Source: Frankia umida (GTDB lineage: Bacteria > Actinomycetota > Actinomycetes > Frankiales > Frankiaceae). From it: a stretch of DNA of 64,000 nucleotides. Under the pieces are notes generated by a model. The model saw nothing but the letters and a program-made list of their open reading frames with translations. It was not told the DNA's origin and did no database searches. Location of the stretch: positions 248,001 to 312,000 of the forward strand of contig NZ_JALKFT010000001.1 of the NCBI RefSeq assembly GCF_023242945.1, read 5' to 3'. How positions within the stretch are numbered: position 1 is the stretch's first letter; each line of letters starts with the position of its first letter. The translations under genes were made by a program, and so were the position numbers. Positions 51,056-60,500 of the stretch are shown in pieces.

Positions 51056-53620
51056 ATGCGAACGACACCTCGTACAGCAGGCGAAATCCCAGGTCAGGCA
51101 CCCGGGCCGGGATGGGCGGACGGCCCGTCCCGGCAGCCGACGCACCTCGCCGCGCGGGCGGCGCGCTGGAGTGTGCGCCACCGGAGACCGGCCGTCGGTG
51201 GCTGGCTGGTGGGGGTCGTCCTCGCGATCCTCCTCGGCAGCCTGATCGGCACCCACACCCTCACCGACGCCGACGAGGGCCTCGGCGAGTCGGGCCGAGC
51301 CGAACAGACCCTGACCGCGCACGGCTGGGTCGACACCGACAGCGAGAACGTCCTCATCCAGCGGGCGACCCCCGCGGCGGACCCGTCGGCGCTGCTCGCC
51401 GACCCGCGGATCCACGCGGCGCTGACCGACACCGCCACCCGCATCCAGGCCACCGGGGTGGCCACCGGACTACGCGCACCCGTGGCCGCGCCCGGCGTGC
51501 GCACCGATCCGGGTCTGGTCTCCCACGACCTGCGGTCGGTACTGGTGACCTTCGATCTGCGCGACGGCGCCAAGGTCGACCCGACGCTCGACGCGGTCGC
51601 CGCCGTCCACGCCGCGCATCCGGGCGTGTCCGTCGAACAGTTCGGGGACGCCAGTTCCGACAAGGCGCTCAGCGCCACCGTCGGCAAGGACTTCAAGCGC
51701 GCCGAACTGCTCGCGATCCCGTTGACGCTCGGCATTCTGCTCGCCGTGTTCGGCGCGGTCGTCGCCGCGCTGATCCCGATGGCGCTGGCCCTGACCTCGT
51801 TCGTCGCCGCGATCGGCCTGGTCGCCTTCGCCAGCCGGGCGTTCCCGACCGATGAGACCGCCACCTCGGTGATGCTGCTGATCGGCCTCGCGGTCGGCGT
51901 CGACTACGCCCTGTTCTACATCCGCCGGGAACGGGAGGAACGCGCCGCCGGACACAGCCCCGAACGGGCCCTGGAGATCGCCGCCGACACGTCCGGGCAT
52001 GCCGTGCTCATCTCCGGTCTGACTGTCGCGGTGTCGATGGCCGGTCTGCTGCTCACCGGGATCTCGACGTTCAACGGCGTCGCCGTCGGCACGATCATCG
52101 TCGTGCTGGTGGCCGTGCTCGGCTCCCTGACCGTCCTGCCCGCCGTGCTCTCCCTGCTGGGCGACCGGGTCGAACTGCTGCGCCTGCCCTGGCGCCGCCG
52201 CCGCGCCGGCGGCCACTCGGCGGCCGGCGGCGCCGCGTCCGGTTCGGTTTCCGCCTCCGGCGGGACGGCCTCGCGGACAGCGGCCGCCTACCAGCGCGAA
52301 CTGGCGAAGCCGGGAGTGCTGGGACGGCTGCTGCGCCGGCCGAAGCCGGTCGCCGCGATCACCGGCGGGCTGCTCGTCCTGCTCACCCTGCCGGCGCTCG
52401 GGATGCACACCGCCGAGCCCGGCGTCGACGACATCCCCCGCAAGCTGCCGATCATGGCGACGTACGAGCGGCTGTCAGCGGCCTTCCCCGGCGGCCAGGT
52501 CGCGGCGTCCGTGGTCGTCTCCAGCACGGACGGCTCCGCCCTGACCGCCCCGGCGGCGCAGCGCGCCCTTGACGACCTGCGCCGACGGGCGACCACCACC
52601 GGCCAGATGTTCGAACCGGTGCAGGTCACGTACACCCCCGACCAGCAGGTCGCGAAGGTCTCGATCCCGGTCGCGGGCAGCGGCACCGACGGCGTGTCGG
52701 TCCGGGCCCTGCACGAACTGCGCACCACGGTGATCCCGGCGACGATCGCGGCGGCCGCGGTGAACCTGCACGCGGACGTCACCGGCCCCACCGCCGGCTC
52801 CGTGGACTTCAACGACCGCCTGCACACCCGTACACCGCTGATCATCGGCTTCGTGCTGGTGCTCGCGTTCGTGCTGCTGCTGGCCGCGTTCCGCAGCGCC
52901 CTGGTCGCCGCGGTCGCCGTCGGACTGAACCTGCTCTCCGTCGGCGCCGCGTACGGCCTGCTCGCCGCCGTCTTCCAGCATCACTGGGCCGACGGCCTGC
53001 TCGGCTACACCTCCACCGGGGCGATCACCATCTGGCTGCCCCTGATGCTGTTCGTGATCCTGTTCGGCCTGTCGATGGACTACCAGGTCTTCGTGCTCAG
53101 CCGGGTGCGGGAGGCCCGCCAGGCCGGCCTGCCCATGCGGGACGCGGTGACCGTCGGTGTGCGCCGCAGCGCCGGGGTCGTGACCAGCGCCGCCGTCATC
53201 ATGGTCGCCGTCTTCTCGATCTTCGCCACGCTCTCCCAGGTCAGCATGAAGCAGCTCGGCGTCGGCCTCGGCGCCGCCATCCTGCTGGACGCCACCCTCA
53301 TCCGCGTGATCCTCATGCCCGCCGTGCTCACCCTGCTGGAGAACCGCGTGTGGCAGGACCTCGCCAACCCGCACGACCACGACCCGTCCGGCCACGCCCC
53401 GTCCCATCCTGACCAGTCCCAGCCTGACCTGGGCGACCCTGACCTGGACGACCCTGACCTGGGTGCCTTCGGCCCGCGCGGTTCCAGGCTCCCGAGCCCC
53501 GGCCTGGACGTTCCCGTCCTGCCCGCCACGGCCCTGCCCGTCCCGGCTCCGCCTGCCCGGGCCCGGCCCACCCCGGCCCAGCACCGTGCCACGCCCCGGT
53601 GGTGGGCTCCCCCCGCCTGA
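51056..53620 (+). CDS. MMPL-family membrane transporter
   Basis: This large RND-like exporter of about 854 residues has two halves, each with one helix, an outside domain and about five helices. MMPL signatures are GLAVGVDYALFYIRREREERAAGHSPERAL in the first half and FGLSMDYQVFVLSRVREARQAG in the second. It is of the same class as the transporter at 24849 but is not a close copy. The C-terminal 90 residues are Pro/Asp-rich with a repeated PDLGDPDLDDPDLG segment. GTG 51020 is an alternative start; neither has a clear Shine-Dalgarno sequence. Substrate unknown. Confidence 0.88.
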   Translation: MRTTPRTAGEIPGQAPGPGWADGPSRQPTHLAARAARWSVRHRRPAVGGWLVGVVLAILLGSLIGTHTLTDADEGLGESGRAEQTLTAHGWVDTDSENVLIQRATPAADPSALLADPRIHAALTDTATRIQATGVATGLRAPVAAPGVRTDPGLVSHDLRSVLVTFDLRDGAKVDPTLDAVAAVHAAHPGVSVEQFGDASSDKALSATVGKDFKRAELLAIPLTLGILLAVFGAVVAALIPMALALTSFVAAIGLVAFASRAFPTDETATSVMLLIGLAVGVDYALFYIRREREERAAGHSPERALEIAADTSGHAVLISGLTVAVSMAGLLLTGISTFNGVAVGTIIVVLVAVLGSLTVLPAVLSLLGDRVELLRLPWRRRRAGGHSAAGGAASGSVSASGGTASRTAAAYQRELAKPGVLGRLLRRPKPVAAITGGLLVLLTLPALGMHTAEPGVDDIPRKLPIMATYERLSAAFPGGQVAASVVVSSTDGSALTAPAAQRALDDLRRRATTTGQMFEPVQVTYTPDQQVAKVSIPVAGSGTDGVSVRALHELRTTVIPATIAAAAVNLHADVTGPTAGSVDFNDRLHTRTPLIIGFVLVLAFVLLLAAFRSALVAAVAVGLNLLSVGAAYGLLAAVFQHHWADGLLGYTSTGAITIWLPLMLFVILFGLSMDYQVFVLSRVREARQAGLPMRDAVTVGVRRSAGVVTSAAVIMVAVFSIFATLSQVSMKQLGVGLGAAILLDATLIRVILMPAVLTLLENRVWQDLANPHDHDPSGHAPSHPDQSQPDLGDPDLDDPDLGAFGPRGSRLPSPGLDVPVLPATALPVPAPPARARPTPAQHRATPRWWAPPA

Positions 53621-53951
53621 TCCGGAAGCCACCCGCGACCACCCGGCCGTTCCTGCCACATCCAGCCGTCTCGCCGCACCGCATCGCACCGGCCGCCGGC
53701 CGGACCGGCCTCGCCGTCGGTCCGGCCGGCGGCCGTCGTGCCAGGCGTCCGAGCAGGGCCGACAAGAACACCAAAAAAACCAAATAAGACAAAAGGAAAA
53801 TACTGGAAACAGTTCTCGAGATCGCCACGGGACGACACAGGGCGATGCAGCTCGGCGCAGCGCGGGTCACAGTGGGTCGCGGGAACCATTGCAGGCGAGT
53901 TACAGTGTCGCTCGACGTCCGGTACCCACCCGAGGACTGGAACGAGAAGCA
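53621..53951. other. Region between the MMPL gene and panC
   Basis: The left part carries the MMPL terminator hairpin (53691-53734). The middle, near 53763-53815, is strikingly AT-rich (runs such as ACCAAAAAAACCAAAT), unlike the surroundings. This may be part of the promoter of the panC operon. TACAGT at 53901-53906 is a possible -10 box. Confidence 0.5.
53691..53734 (+). terminator. Terminator of the second MMPL gene
   Basis: A perfect 17-bp stem (GGCCGCCGGCCGGACCG at 53691-53707 against 53718-53734) closes a ten-base loop. An A-rich tract follows. Confidence 0.85.
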
Positions 53952-55013
53952 ATGATCATCGATCTTTCCTCCGCGCCCGAACGGGACCGTGACCAGCGGC
54001 TTCGTCCGCCGGTAGTCGCCCGGGACCGGGCCTCGCTACATGCCGCGCTCGCCGCGCTCCCGCCTACCGCCGCCGGCCCGGCCCAGGGGGCTCCCCCGTC
54101 CACCAGGGCTGTCGTGATGACCATGGGAGCGCTGCACGAGGGGCACGCCAGCCTGTTGCGGGCGGCGCGGGCACAGGCCGACCAGGTGGTCGCGACCATC
54201 TACGTCAATCCCCTGCAGTTCGGCGCCGGTGAGGATCTGGATCGATATCCGAGGACCCTCGAGGCCGATCTGGCGATCTGCGCCCGGGAGGGGGTGGACG
54301 TCGTCTTCGCGCCGACCATGGTGCACGAGACGCCACCCCTGGTCCGGCTGAGCGCCGGTCCGCTGGGCGAGGTGCTGGAGGGGGCGTCCCGACCGGGTCA
54401 TTTCGACGGGATGCTGACCCTGGTGGCGACCATGCTGCATCTGGTCCGGGCGGACCTGGCGTTCTTCGGACGCAAGGACGCCCAGCAGCTGGTGTGCATC
54501 CGGCGGATGGTCGCCGATCTGGCCTTCGGTGTGACGGTGATCGGAGTGGAGACCGTCCGCGAGGCCGACGGGCTCGCCCGTTCGAGCCGCAACGTCTACC
54601 TCTCGCCGAGTCAGCGTCAGGACGCGCTGGCGCTGTCCGGCGCACTGCGGGCCGGACAGGCCGCGGCCGCCGCCGGCGGCGCGGCGCCGCAGGTGCTCGC
54701 GGCCGCCCGCGACGTGCTCGATGCGGCGACGGAAGTCCAGGTCGACTACCTGACGCTCGCCAGCCCGGATGATCTCGGGCCGGTGCGGGCCGGGCCGGCG
54801 CTGCTGCTCGTCGCGGCCCGTGTGGGCAGCACCCGTCTGATCGACAATGTCTCGCTCGAGCTGTCGGCCGACGTCACCGTGCCCGCCGACGTCACTGTGC
54901 CCGCCGACGTCACTGTGCCCGCCCAGGGCGCCGAACGCCCCGAACCCGCGCACACCGCCGAACCGACTCGCACCGCCGAACCCGTTCTCCCCGCCGACCG
55001 TCAGGGGGCCTGA
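53952..55013 (+). CDS. panC: Pantothenate synthetase
   Basis: It joins pantoate and beta-alanine using ATP. The 353-residue protein has VVMTMGALHEGHASLLRAA, VATIYVNPLQFGAGEDLDRYPRT, GHFDGMLTLVATMLHLVRADLAFFGRKDAQQL and LARSSRNVYLSPSQR, which include all nucleotide and pantoate motifs. It is about 50 residues longer than usual. The C-terminal tail contains three 18-bp tandem repeats encoding ADVTVP, followed by a Glu/Pro/Thr-rich end. The ATG is preceded by AACGAGAAG. panD, two bases after the stop, supplies the beta-alanine. Confidence 0.95.
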   Translation: MIIDLSSAPERDRDQRLRPPVVARDRASLHAALAALPPTAAGPAQGAPPSTRAVVMTMGALHEGHASLLRAARAQADQVVATIYVNPLQFGAGEDLDRYPRTLEADLAICAREGVDVVFAPTMVHETPPLVRLSAGPLGEVLEGASRPGHFDGMLTLVATMLHLVRADLAFFGRKDAQQLVCIRRMVADLAFGVTVIGVETVREADGLARSSRNVYLSPSQRQDALALSGALRAGQAAAAAGGAAPQVLAAARDVLDAATEVQVDYLTLASPDDLGPVRAGPALLLVAARVGSTRLIDNVSLELSADVTVPADVTVPADVTVPAQGAERPEPAHTAEPTRTAEPVLPADRQGA

Positions 55014-55015
55014 CC

Positions 55016-55498
55016 GTGTTGCGCACCATGCTGACCGCCAAGATCCATCGAGCTACGGTGACCCAGGCCGACCTGAACTACGTGGGCTCGGTCACGATCG
55101 ACTCCGACCTGCTCGAGGCGGCGGACCTGCTGCCCGGCGAGCAGGTGACGATCGTGGACATCAACAACGGTGCCCGGTTGGAGACCTACGCCATCCCGGG
55201 GCCGGCCGGTAGCGGGGTGATCGGCATCAACGGGGCCGCGGCCCGTCTGGTGCACCCGGGTGACCTGGTCATCATCATCGCCTACGGGATGATGGAGGAC
55301 GCCGAGGCACGCCGGTACGTCCCGCGGGTGCTGTTCGTCGACGCCGAGAACCGCATCATCGGTCAGGGTGGCGACCCCGCCGAGGCGCTGCCGCATGACC
55401 CGGCCAGTCTGCGCGGCGACCTCACGGTGCCGGCGAACGCGGCCGGCGCCGGCGCCGGTGCCGTTCCGGTCAGCCGATCGGTCCTGGCCACCCGGTGA
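55016..55498 (+). CDS. panD: Aspartate 1-decarboxylase
   Basis: This pyruvoyl enzyme makes beta-alanine from aspartate. The 160-residue proenzyme contains the self-cleavage site Gly24-Ser25 in LNYVGSVTIDSDLLEAADLL, then VDINNGARLETYAIPG, GINGAAARLVHPGDLVIIIAYG and PRVLFVDAENRI. The last 30 residues are an Ala/Gly-rich extension. GTG is the start. The stop overlaps the nadB GTG by four bases. Confidence 0.96.
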   Translation: MLRTMLTAKIHRATVTQADLNYVGSVTIDSDLLEAADLLPGEQVTIVDINNGARLETYAIPGPAGSGVIGINGAAARLVHPGDLVIIIAYGMMEDAEARRYVPRVLFVDAENRIIGQGGDPAEALPHDPASLRGDLTVPANAAGAGAGAVPVSRSVLATR

Positions 55499-57279
55499 CA
55501 GTGCTGCCCTGCCGGCTCGGCGCACCCCGCCCGGGGTGGAGCCGCGCCGCTGACATCGTCGTCATCGGGTCGGGGATCGCGGGCCTGACCACCGTGCTGC
55601 ACGCGCGCCGCGAGCTGCCCGCCGCCCGTGTCCTGCTGGTCACGAAGGCCCAGCTGGATGCCGGTTCCACCCGTTGGGCCCAGGGCGGGATCGCCGCGGC
55701 GCTGGCCGCCGAGGACTCACCCGCCGACCATCTCACCGACACGCTGGTCGCCGGGGTGGGGCTGTGCGACGTCGCGGCCGCCCGGGTGCTCGTGGACGAG
55801 GGGCCGGCGCGGGTCCGGGAACTCGCCGAACTCGGTGCCCGGTTCGACCGGGCCGCCGACGGCTCGTTCGCACTGACCCGCGAGGGTGGTCATCTGCGTA
55901 ACCGGATCGTCCACGCCGGCGGTGACGCCACCGGTCTCGAGGTGGAACGGGCGCTGATCGCCGCGGTGCGGGCCGACCCGGCGATCGAGGTGATCGAGAA
56001 CGCCCTCGTCCTCGATCTGCTGCTGGACGCGGACGGCCGGGCCGCCGGGGCGACCCTGCACGTGCTCGGCGCGGGCAGCCAGGACGGCGTCGGGGCGGTC
56101 ACCGCCCCGCACGTGGTGCTCGCGACCGGCGGGATGGGCCAGATCTTCGCCTTGACGACGAACCCGCGGGTGTCCACCGGCGACGGGGTGGCGTTGGCGT
56201 TGCGGGCCGGCGCGGTGGTCGCCGACCTGGAGTTCGTCCAGTTCCATCCGACGGCGCTGTGGGTGCCACCCGGCCACGGCGCGGCCGAGAACGCCCGGGC
56301 CGCCGCGTCAGCCGACGGACAGCAGCCGCTGGTCAGCGAGGCGATGCGGGGCGAGGGCGCGGTGCTGGTCGACGCCGCCGGGGGACGGGTGATGGACGGC
56401 GCGCATCCGCTGGCCGACCTCGCACCACGCGACGTCGTGGCCAAGCAGATGTCACGGGTGATGGCCGCCCAGGGGGTCGACCATCTCTACCTGGACGCCC
56501 GTGGCCTCGGCGTGCGGATGATCGAGGGGCGGTTCCCGTCGATCACCGCCCGGTGCCGGTCGTTCGGCGTCGACCCGGTGAGCATGCCGATCCCGGTCGC
56601 GCCGGCCGCCCACTACGCCTCCGGTGGGGTCCGCACCGACCTGTGGGGACGCACCACCGTTCCCGGGCTGTACGCGTGCGGCGAGGTGGCCTGCACCGGT
56701 GTGCACGGTGCGAACCGGCTGGCGTCCAACAGCCTGCTCGAGGGGCTGGTGTTCGCCGCGCGGATCGCCAGCCACATCGCCGGGCAGTCCGGCGACGGCG
56801 ACGGCGACGGCAGCGGTGGCGGTGCTGGCGGTGGGGCGCGTCGGCAGCGCGACGTCGTCCCGGCCGCACCCGTGGTGGGGCGGGGCAGCGGGCTGACCGA
56901 CCCGACCGAACGGGCCGACCTGGCCCGGACGATGACCGACGGCGCCGGTGTGCTGCGCAGCGCCGAGAGTCTGCGCGCGACCGCCAAGGTCCTCGCCGGC
57001 CTCGGTGATCTGCGGGTCAGCGGCGCCACGGTGACCGCGGGCCCGCCGGCCTGGGAGATGACGAACCTGCGCACCGTCGCGACGGCGCTGGTCGCCGCCG
57101 CCGCCGCCCGTACCGAGACCCGCGGCTCACACTGGCGGGAGGACTTCGGCGAACGCGACGACGCGCACTGGCTCGGCCGGGTCCTCACCCGGCTCGGCCC
57201 CGAAGGGGAGCTCGTCGTGGAGATCGAAGCCATCGCACCCGCCCAGCCGACCGCCGAACCCGCCCGGACCGGGTCATGA
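55495..57279 (+). CDS. nadB: L-aspartate oxidase
   Basis: This FAD enzyme oxidises aspartate to iminoaspartate, the first step of de novo NAD synthesis. The 594-residue protein has the Rossmann motif ADIVVIGSGIAGLTTVLHAR, STRWAQGGIAAALAAEDS, REGGHLRNRIVHAGGDATGLEVERAL, LATGGMGQIFALTTNP, EFVQFHPTALW and YASGGVRTDLWGRT followed by ACGEVACTGVHGANRLASNSLLEGLVFAAR. A Gly/Asp-rich insert (about 425-455) precedes the helical C-terminal domain. GTG overlaps the panD stop. The product needs NadA, which is not in this window. Confidence 0.97.
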   Translation: MTVLPCRLGAPRPGWSRAADIVVIGSGIAGLTTVLHARRELPAARVLLVTKAQLDAGSTRWAQGGIAAALAAEDSPADHLTDTLVAGVGLCDVAAARVLVDEGPARVRELAELGARFDRAADGSFALTREGGHLRNRIVHAGGDATGLEVERALIAAVRADPAIEVIENALVLDLLLDADGRAAGATLHVLGAGSQDGVGAVTAPHVVLATGGMGQIFALTTNPRVSTGDGVALALRAGAVVADLEFVQFHPTALWVPPGHGAAENARAAASADGQQPLVSEAMRGEGAVLVDAAGGRVMDGAHPLADLAPRDVVAKQMSRVMAAQGVDHLYLDARGLGVRMIEGRFPSITARCRSFGVDPVSMPIPVAPAAHYASGGVRTDLWGRTTVPGLYACGEVACTGVHGANRLASNSLLEGLVFAARIASHIAGQSGDGDGDGSGGGAGGGARRQRDVVPAAPVVGRGSGLTDPTERADLARTMTDGAGVLRSAESLRATAKVLAGLGDLRVSGATVTAGPPAWEMTNLRTVATALVAAAAARTETRGSHWREDFGERDDAHWLGRVLTRLGPEGELVVEIEAIAPAQPTAEPARTGS

Positions 57280-58376
57280 CCGCCCCGCACGCCCCCGGCC
57301 CGGCGACCCTGCGCTCTGCCACCGGCCAGAGCCCCCAGCTCAACCAGGGCTCCCAGGGCTCCCAGCCCGGCCACGGCTTCCAGCCCGGGCCGCCAGTGCA
57401 CACCGGACGGCTGTCGCCGGGTACGCGCAGTCAGCTGGCCGCGGCCGGTCTGGACGCCGACCAGGTGGTCGCCGTCATCGGTCTCGCCCTGGCCGAGGAC
57501 CTGCCCGGCTGGACCGCCGACCCCACCGCGGACCCCGGCGCCGCCACCATGGGACCGACCGGGGCCAGCGGTGGCGCCACCGAACCACCCGGTGCCCTCG
57601 ACGCCACCTCGGCCGCGACCGTCGATGCCGCGCTGGTCGGGCACGGTGCCCTGGTCAGCCGGGCGGCGGGGACGGTGGCGGGGCTGCCGGTCGTCGCCGC
57701 CGTGTTCGAGACCGTGCTCGGCCGCGCGGTGACTGTCACTCTCACCGCCGCCGACGGCGACCGCATCACCCCCGGCCAGGCCGTGGCCCAGGTCAACGGC
57801 CCGGTGCGGGGGCTGCTCACCGCCGAACGGACCGCGCTGAACCTGCTGTGCCATCTCAGCGGCGTCGCCACCCTCACCCGGACCTGGGTGGACGCGGTCG
57901 CCGGCACCGGCGCGGCCATCCGCGACACCCGCAAGACGCTGCCGGGGCTGCGCGCCCTGGAGAAGTACGCGGTGCGCTGCGGCGGCGGTGTCAACCACCG
58001 GATGTCGCTGTCCGACGCGGCACTGATCAAGGACAACCATGTCGTCGCGGCCGGTGGGGTCACGGCGGCGTTCGCCGCGGTCCGGGCTCGGTTCCCGCGG
58101 CTTTCGGTCGAGGTCGAGTGCGACACCGTCGAGCAGGTCGCCGAGGCCGTGGCGGCCGGGGCCGATCTCATCCTGTGCGACAACATGGGTCCGCGGGAGC
58201 TGCGCGCGTCGGTGGCGATCGCCCGGCCGGCGGGTGTGCGCCTCGAGGCCAGCGGGGGCCTGAGCCTCGCGGTGGCGGCCGAGGTCGCGGCGACCGGAGT
58301 GGACTATCTTGCGGTCGGCGCGCTGACCCACTCGGCGCCGGCCCTGGACCTCGGCCTCGACCTACGGGAGGGCTGA
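57276..58376 (+). CDS. nadC: Nicotinate-nucleotide pyrophosphorylase (quinolinate phosphoribosyltransferase)
   Basis: It converts quinolinate and PRPP to nicotinate mononucleotide. The 366-residue protein is longer than the usual 285 because of a Gln/Pro/Gly-rich N-terminus (about 1-45) and an Ala/Gly insert near 80-110. The core is intact: AERTALNLLCHLSGVATLT, DTRKTLPGLRALEKYAVRCGGGVNHRMSLSDAALIKDNH, VEVECDTVEQ, LILCDNMGP and LEASGGLSL. ATG overlaps the nadB stop; its own stop shares one base with the coaX ATG. Confidence 0.96.
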   Translation: MTAPHAPGPATLRSATGQSPQLNQGSQGSQPGHGFQPGPPVHTGRLSPGTRSQLAAAGLDADQVVAVIGLALAEDLPGWTADPTADPGAATMGPTGASGGATEPPGALDATSAATVDAALVGHGALVSRAAGTVAGLPVVAAVFETVLGRAVTVTLTAADGDRITPGQAVAQVNGPVRGLLTAERTALNLLCHLSGVATLTRTWVDAVAGTGAAIRDTRKTLPGLRALEKYAVRCGGGVNHRMSLSDAALIKDNHVVAAGGVTAAFAAVRARFPRLSVEVECDTVEQVAEAVAAGADLILCDNMGPRELRASVAIARPAGVRLEASGGLSLAVAAEVAATGVDYLAVGALTHSAPALDLGLDLREG

Positions 58377-59128
58377 TGCTGCTCGCCATCGACGTCGGCA
58401 ACACCAACACGGTCGTCGGGGTGTTCGCGGGCGACACCCTCGTCGACTCGTGGCGGGTGCGCACCGATCCGCACTCCACCTCGGACGAACTCGTGCTCCT
58501 CTACCGGGGTCTGCTGGGCGACTACGAGATCTCCGGCGTGTCGATCTGCTCGACGGTGCCGGCGGCGCTGCGCGAGCTGCGCCGGATGGTCGTGCGGGCC
58601 TACCGCGATCTGCCGGTGGTCATCGTCGAACCCGGCACCCGCACCGGCGTGCCCATCCTGATCGACAACCCGAAGGAAGCCGGCGCCGACCGGATCATGA
58701 ACACGCTCGCCGCCTATCACCTGTACGGCGGTCCGGCGATCGTGGTCGACTTCGGCACGTCGACGAACCTGGATGTGGTCTCGGAGCGTGGCGAGTTCGT
58801 CGGCGGGGCCCTCGCCCCCGGCATCGAGATCGCCCTGGACGCGCTGGCCAACCGGGCCGCCCAGCTGCGCAAGGTCGAGCTCGTCCCGCCCCGCTCGGTC
58901 ATCGGACGGGGCACCGTCGAGGCCCTGCAGTCCGGGATGATCTACGGTGTCGCCGGGCAGGTGGACGGGCTGGTCCGGCGCATCCGCGCGGAGCTGGGCA
59001 CCCACGCGACCGCCATCGCCACCGGTGGACTCGCCTCACTGGTACTGAAGGAAAGCGAAACACTCGACCGGCACGAACCACATCTGACCCTCATCGGTCT
59101 GCGACTGGTGTTCGAGAAGAACCGCTGA
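58376..59128 (+). CDS. coaX: Type III pantothenate kinase
   Basis: It phosphorylates pantothenate, the first step from vitamin B5 to coenzyme A. The 250-residue protein has the phosphate-binding motif LLAIDVGNTNTVVGVF, the GADRIMNTLAAY and VVDFGTSTNLDVVSE motifs, GALAPGIEIALDAL and ATGGLASLV. Its reading frame also runs open far upstream inside nadC; the true start is the ATG overlapping the nadC stop (TGATG). It closes the pan-nad-coaX operon and is followed by a terminator. Confidence 0.96.
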   Translation: MLLAIDVGNTNTVVGVFAGDTLVDSWRVRTDPHSTSDELVLLYRGLLGDYEISGVSICSTVPAALRELRRMVVRAYRDLPVVIVEPGTRTGVPILIDNPKEAGADRIMNTLAAYHLYGGPAIVVDFGTSTNLDVVSERGEFVGGALAPGIEIALDALANRAAQLRKVELVPPRSVIGRGTVEALQSGMIYGVAGQVDGLVRRIRAELGTHATAIATGGLASLVLKESETLDRHEPHLTLIGLRLVFEKNR

Positions 59129-59199
59129 ATTCGGCCATCGGCCGCTATTGGGGAGCACCGCCGGCAGCACCCGAAGGTGCCTTCCGTGCTTGGCCGTCC

Positions 59200-59226
59200 G
59201 GCCGGGTGGGTACGTGCCACCCGGCC
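59200..59226 (+). terminator. Terminator of the panC-coaX operon
   Basis: GGCCGGGTGG and CCACCCGGCC form a perfect ten-bp stem with a seven-base loop, 72 bases after the coaX stop. Confidence 0.8.
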
Positions 59227-59321
59227 CCCGGCCACTGTTTTTGGCCGCCCGGCGTCGGACAGCTGACATCGGGTCGGATCCGCAGGTGCACGGCCCGGCG
59301 GAGCAGTTACCATTCGAGACT

Positions 59322-60254
59322 ATGCGGGACCGAGAAGTGGCGACCTGCTCCGGGCGCCGGCTCGGTCGCCTGACATTTGTCGAGAGATACCCCAACCGGC
59401 CCGTTCGGCTCATCCTGGCGCTGGTGATTTTCGCCATCACGGGTACGGTCTCCGCCGGCTGGGGTGAACCGGCCTCCGCCGCCGCACCCACCGAGCCCCG
59501 TACCCTCGCGGCGCTGGGCGACTCGTATTCCTCCGGTGAGGGAACCCCACCGTTCGACACCGTCGATCCGCGCTGTCGGCACAGCGCGCAGGCCTGGCCG
59601 CGGCTGCTGACCACGCTCGACCCCTCGATCTCGATCGACGTGTTCGCTGCCTGCGCCGGCGCCACCACCGAGGCACTGACCTCACCATTCCGGGGCGAAC
59701 TACCCCAGATAACCCAGTTGCGGGAGGCCAGTCCCCCACCGGACGTCGTCACCATCACGATCGGCGGCAACGACGCCGGCTTCAGCCGGGTCATCGTGAG
59801 CTGCTACACGTGGAAGTGCTTCTGGACCGGAAACGACAAATACGAGCGCGATTACGTCAGCAAGGATCTGCCCGACCTCCTGGTGGCCAGCTACAAGGCC
59901 ATGAAGGTCGCTGCCCCGGACTCCCGGATACTCGTCGTCGGCTATCCGAGCATTATTCCTTCCAGCCAGAGCAAGAACACCTGCCGCTGGCTCAGCAGCT
60001 CCGAACGCGGCCAGCTGACCAGGCTCAACAGCCTGCTGAACCAGGTGATCCGGAAATCGGCCGCCAAGGCCGGCGTCGAGTACGTTTCGACCGATCGTGC
60101 CCTGCGCGGGCACGAGTTGTGCACAAAGGACTCGTGGGTCGCCCCGATCAGCGTGTTCGCCCCGGCCCGTGACCTCAGCGCCCATCCGAATGCCGACGGC
60201 CAGCTCGCGATCGCGAAGACCGTAAGTCGGTATCTGGACGCCCACGACCGCTGA
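59322..60254 (+). CDS. Secreted SGNH/GDSL-type hydrolase
   Basis: This 310-residue exported esterase/lipase-like protein has a long basic n-region, a hydrophobic helix (LILALVIFAITGTVSAGW) and an ASAAA cleavage region. The SGNH blocks follow: ALGDSYSSGEG (catalytic Ser), a Gly in CAGATTEAL, TITIGGNDAGFS (Asn) and the C-terminal DLSAHPNADGQLAIA (catalytic Asp/His region, HPN). Paired cysteines (CYTWKC, CRWL, HELC) suggest disulfides, as in Streptomyces SGNH lipases. ATG 59322 is used. It follows the coaX terminator and has its own promoter region. Confidence 0.88.
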   Translation: MRDREVATCSGRRLGRLTFVERYPNRPVRLILALVIFAITGTVSAGWGEPASAAAPTEPRTLAALGDSYSSGEGTPPFDTVDPRCRHSAQAWPRLLTTLDPSISIDVFAACAGATTEALTSPFRGELPQITQLREASPPPDVVTITIGGNDAGFSRVIVSCYTWKCFWTGNDKYERDYVSKDLPDLLVASYKAMKVAAPDSRILVVGYPSIIPSSQSKNTCRWLSSSERGQLTRLNSLLNQVIRKSAAKAGVEYVSTDRALRGHELCTKDSWVAPISVFAPARDLSAHPNADGQLAIAKTVSRYLDAHDR

Positions 60255-60465
60255 TCGGGCCTGTCGGGATGCATCACGCGTTCCGAGCAGGGAGAATCAC
60301 GTACTGTCCGCAGCGACCGGTCCTCGCCGATGACGATGATGTTCGTCACATCCTCACCGGACGGGGCGGCCACCAGCGACCCCCGGGGGCCGTCACAGGG
60401 GCCGCCACGTGCGGCGCGACATCCCGAAGGTCCGGGCGCCACGTGGCACCTCCGGCGCGCATCGT

Positions 60466-60500
60466 TTGACAGGACCGTGAAGTTATCCTTACCTAACTTC
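60466..60500 (+). promoter_or_regulatory. Promoter with overlapping DtxR/IdeR-type iron box
   Basis: TTGACA at 60466-60471 is a perfect -35 box. The 19-mer at 60478-60496 (TGAAGTTATCCTTACCTAA) matches the IdeR/DtxR consensus TWAGGTWAGSCTWACCTWA at 16 of 19 positions. A -10 region near 60490-60495 would put the transcription start at or beside ATG 60501, so the mRNA is probably leaderless. Iron-loaded repressor would cover the -10 region. Confidence 0.75.
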
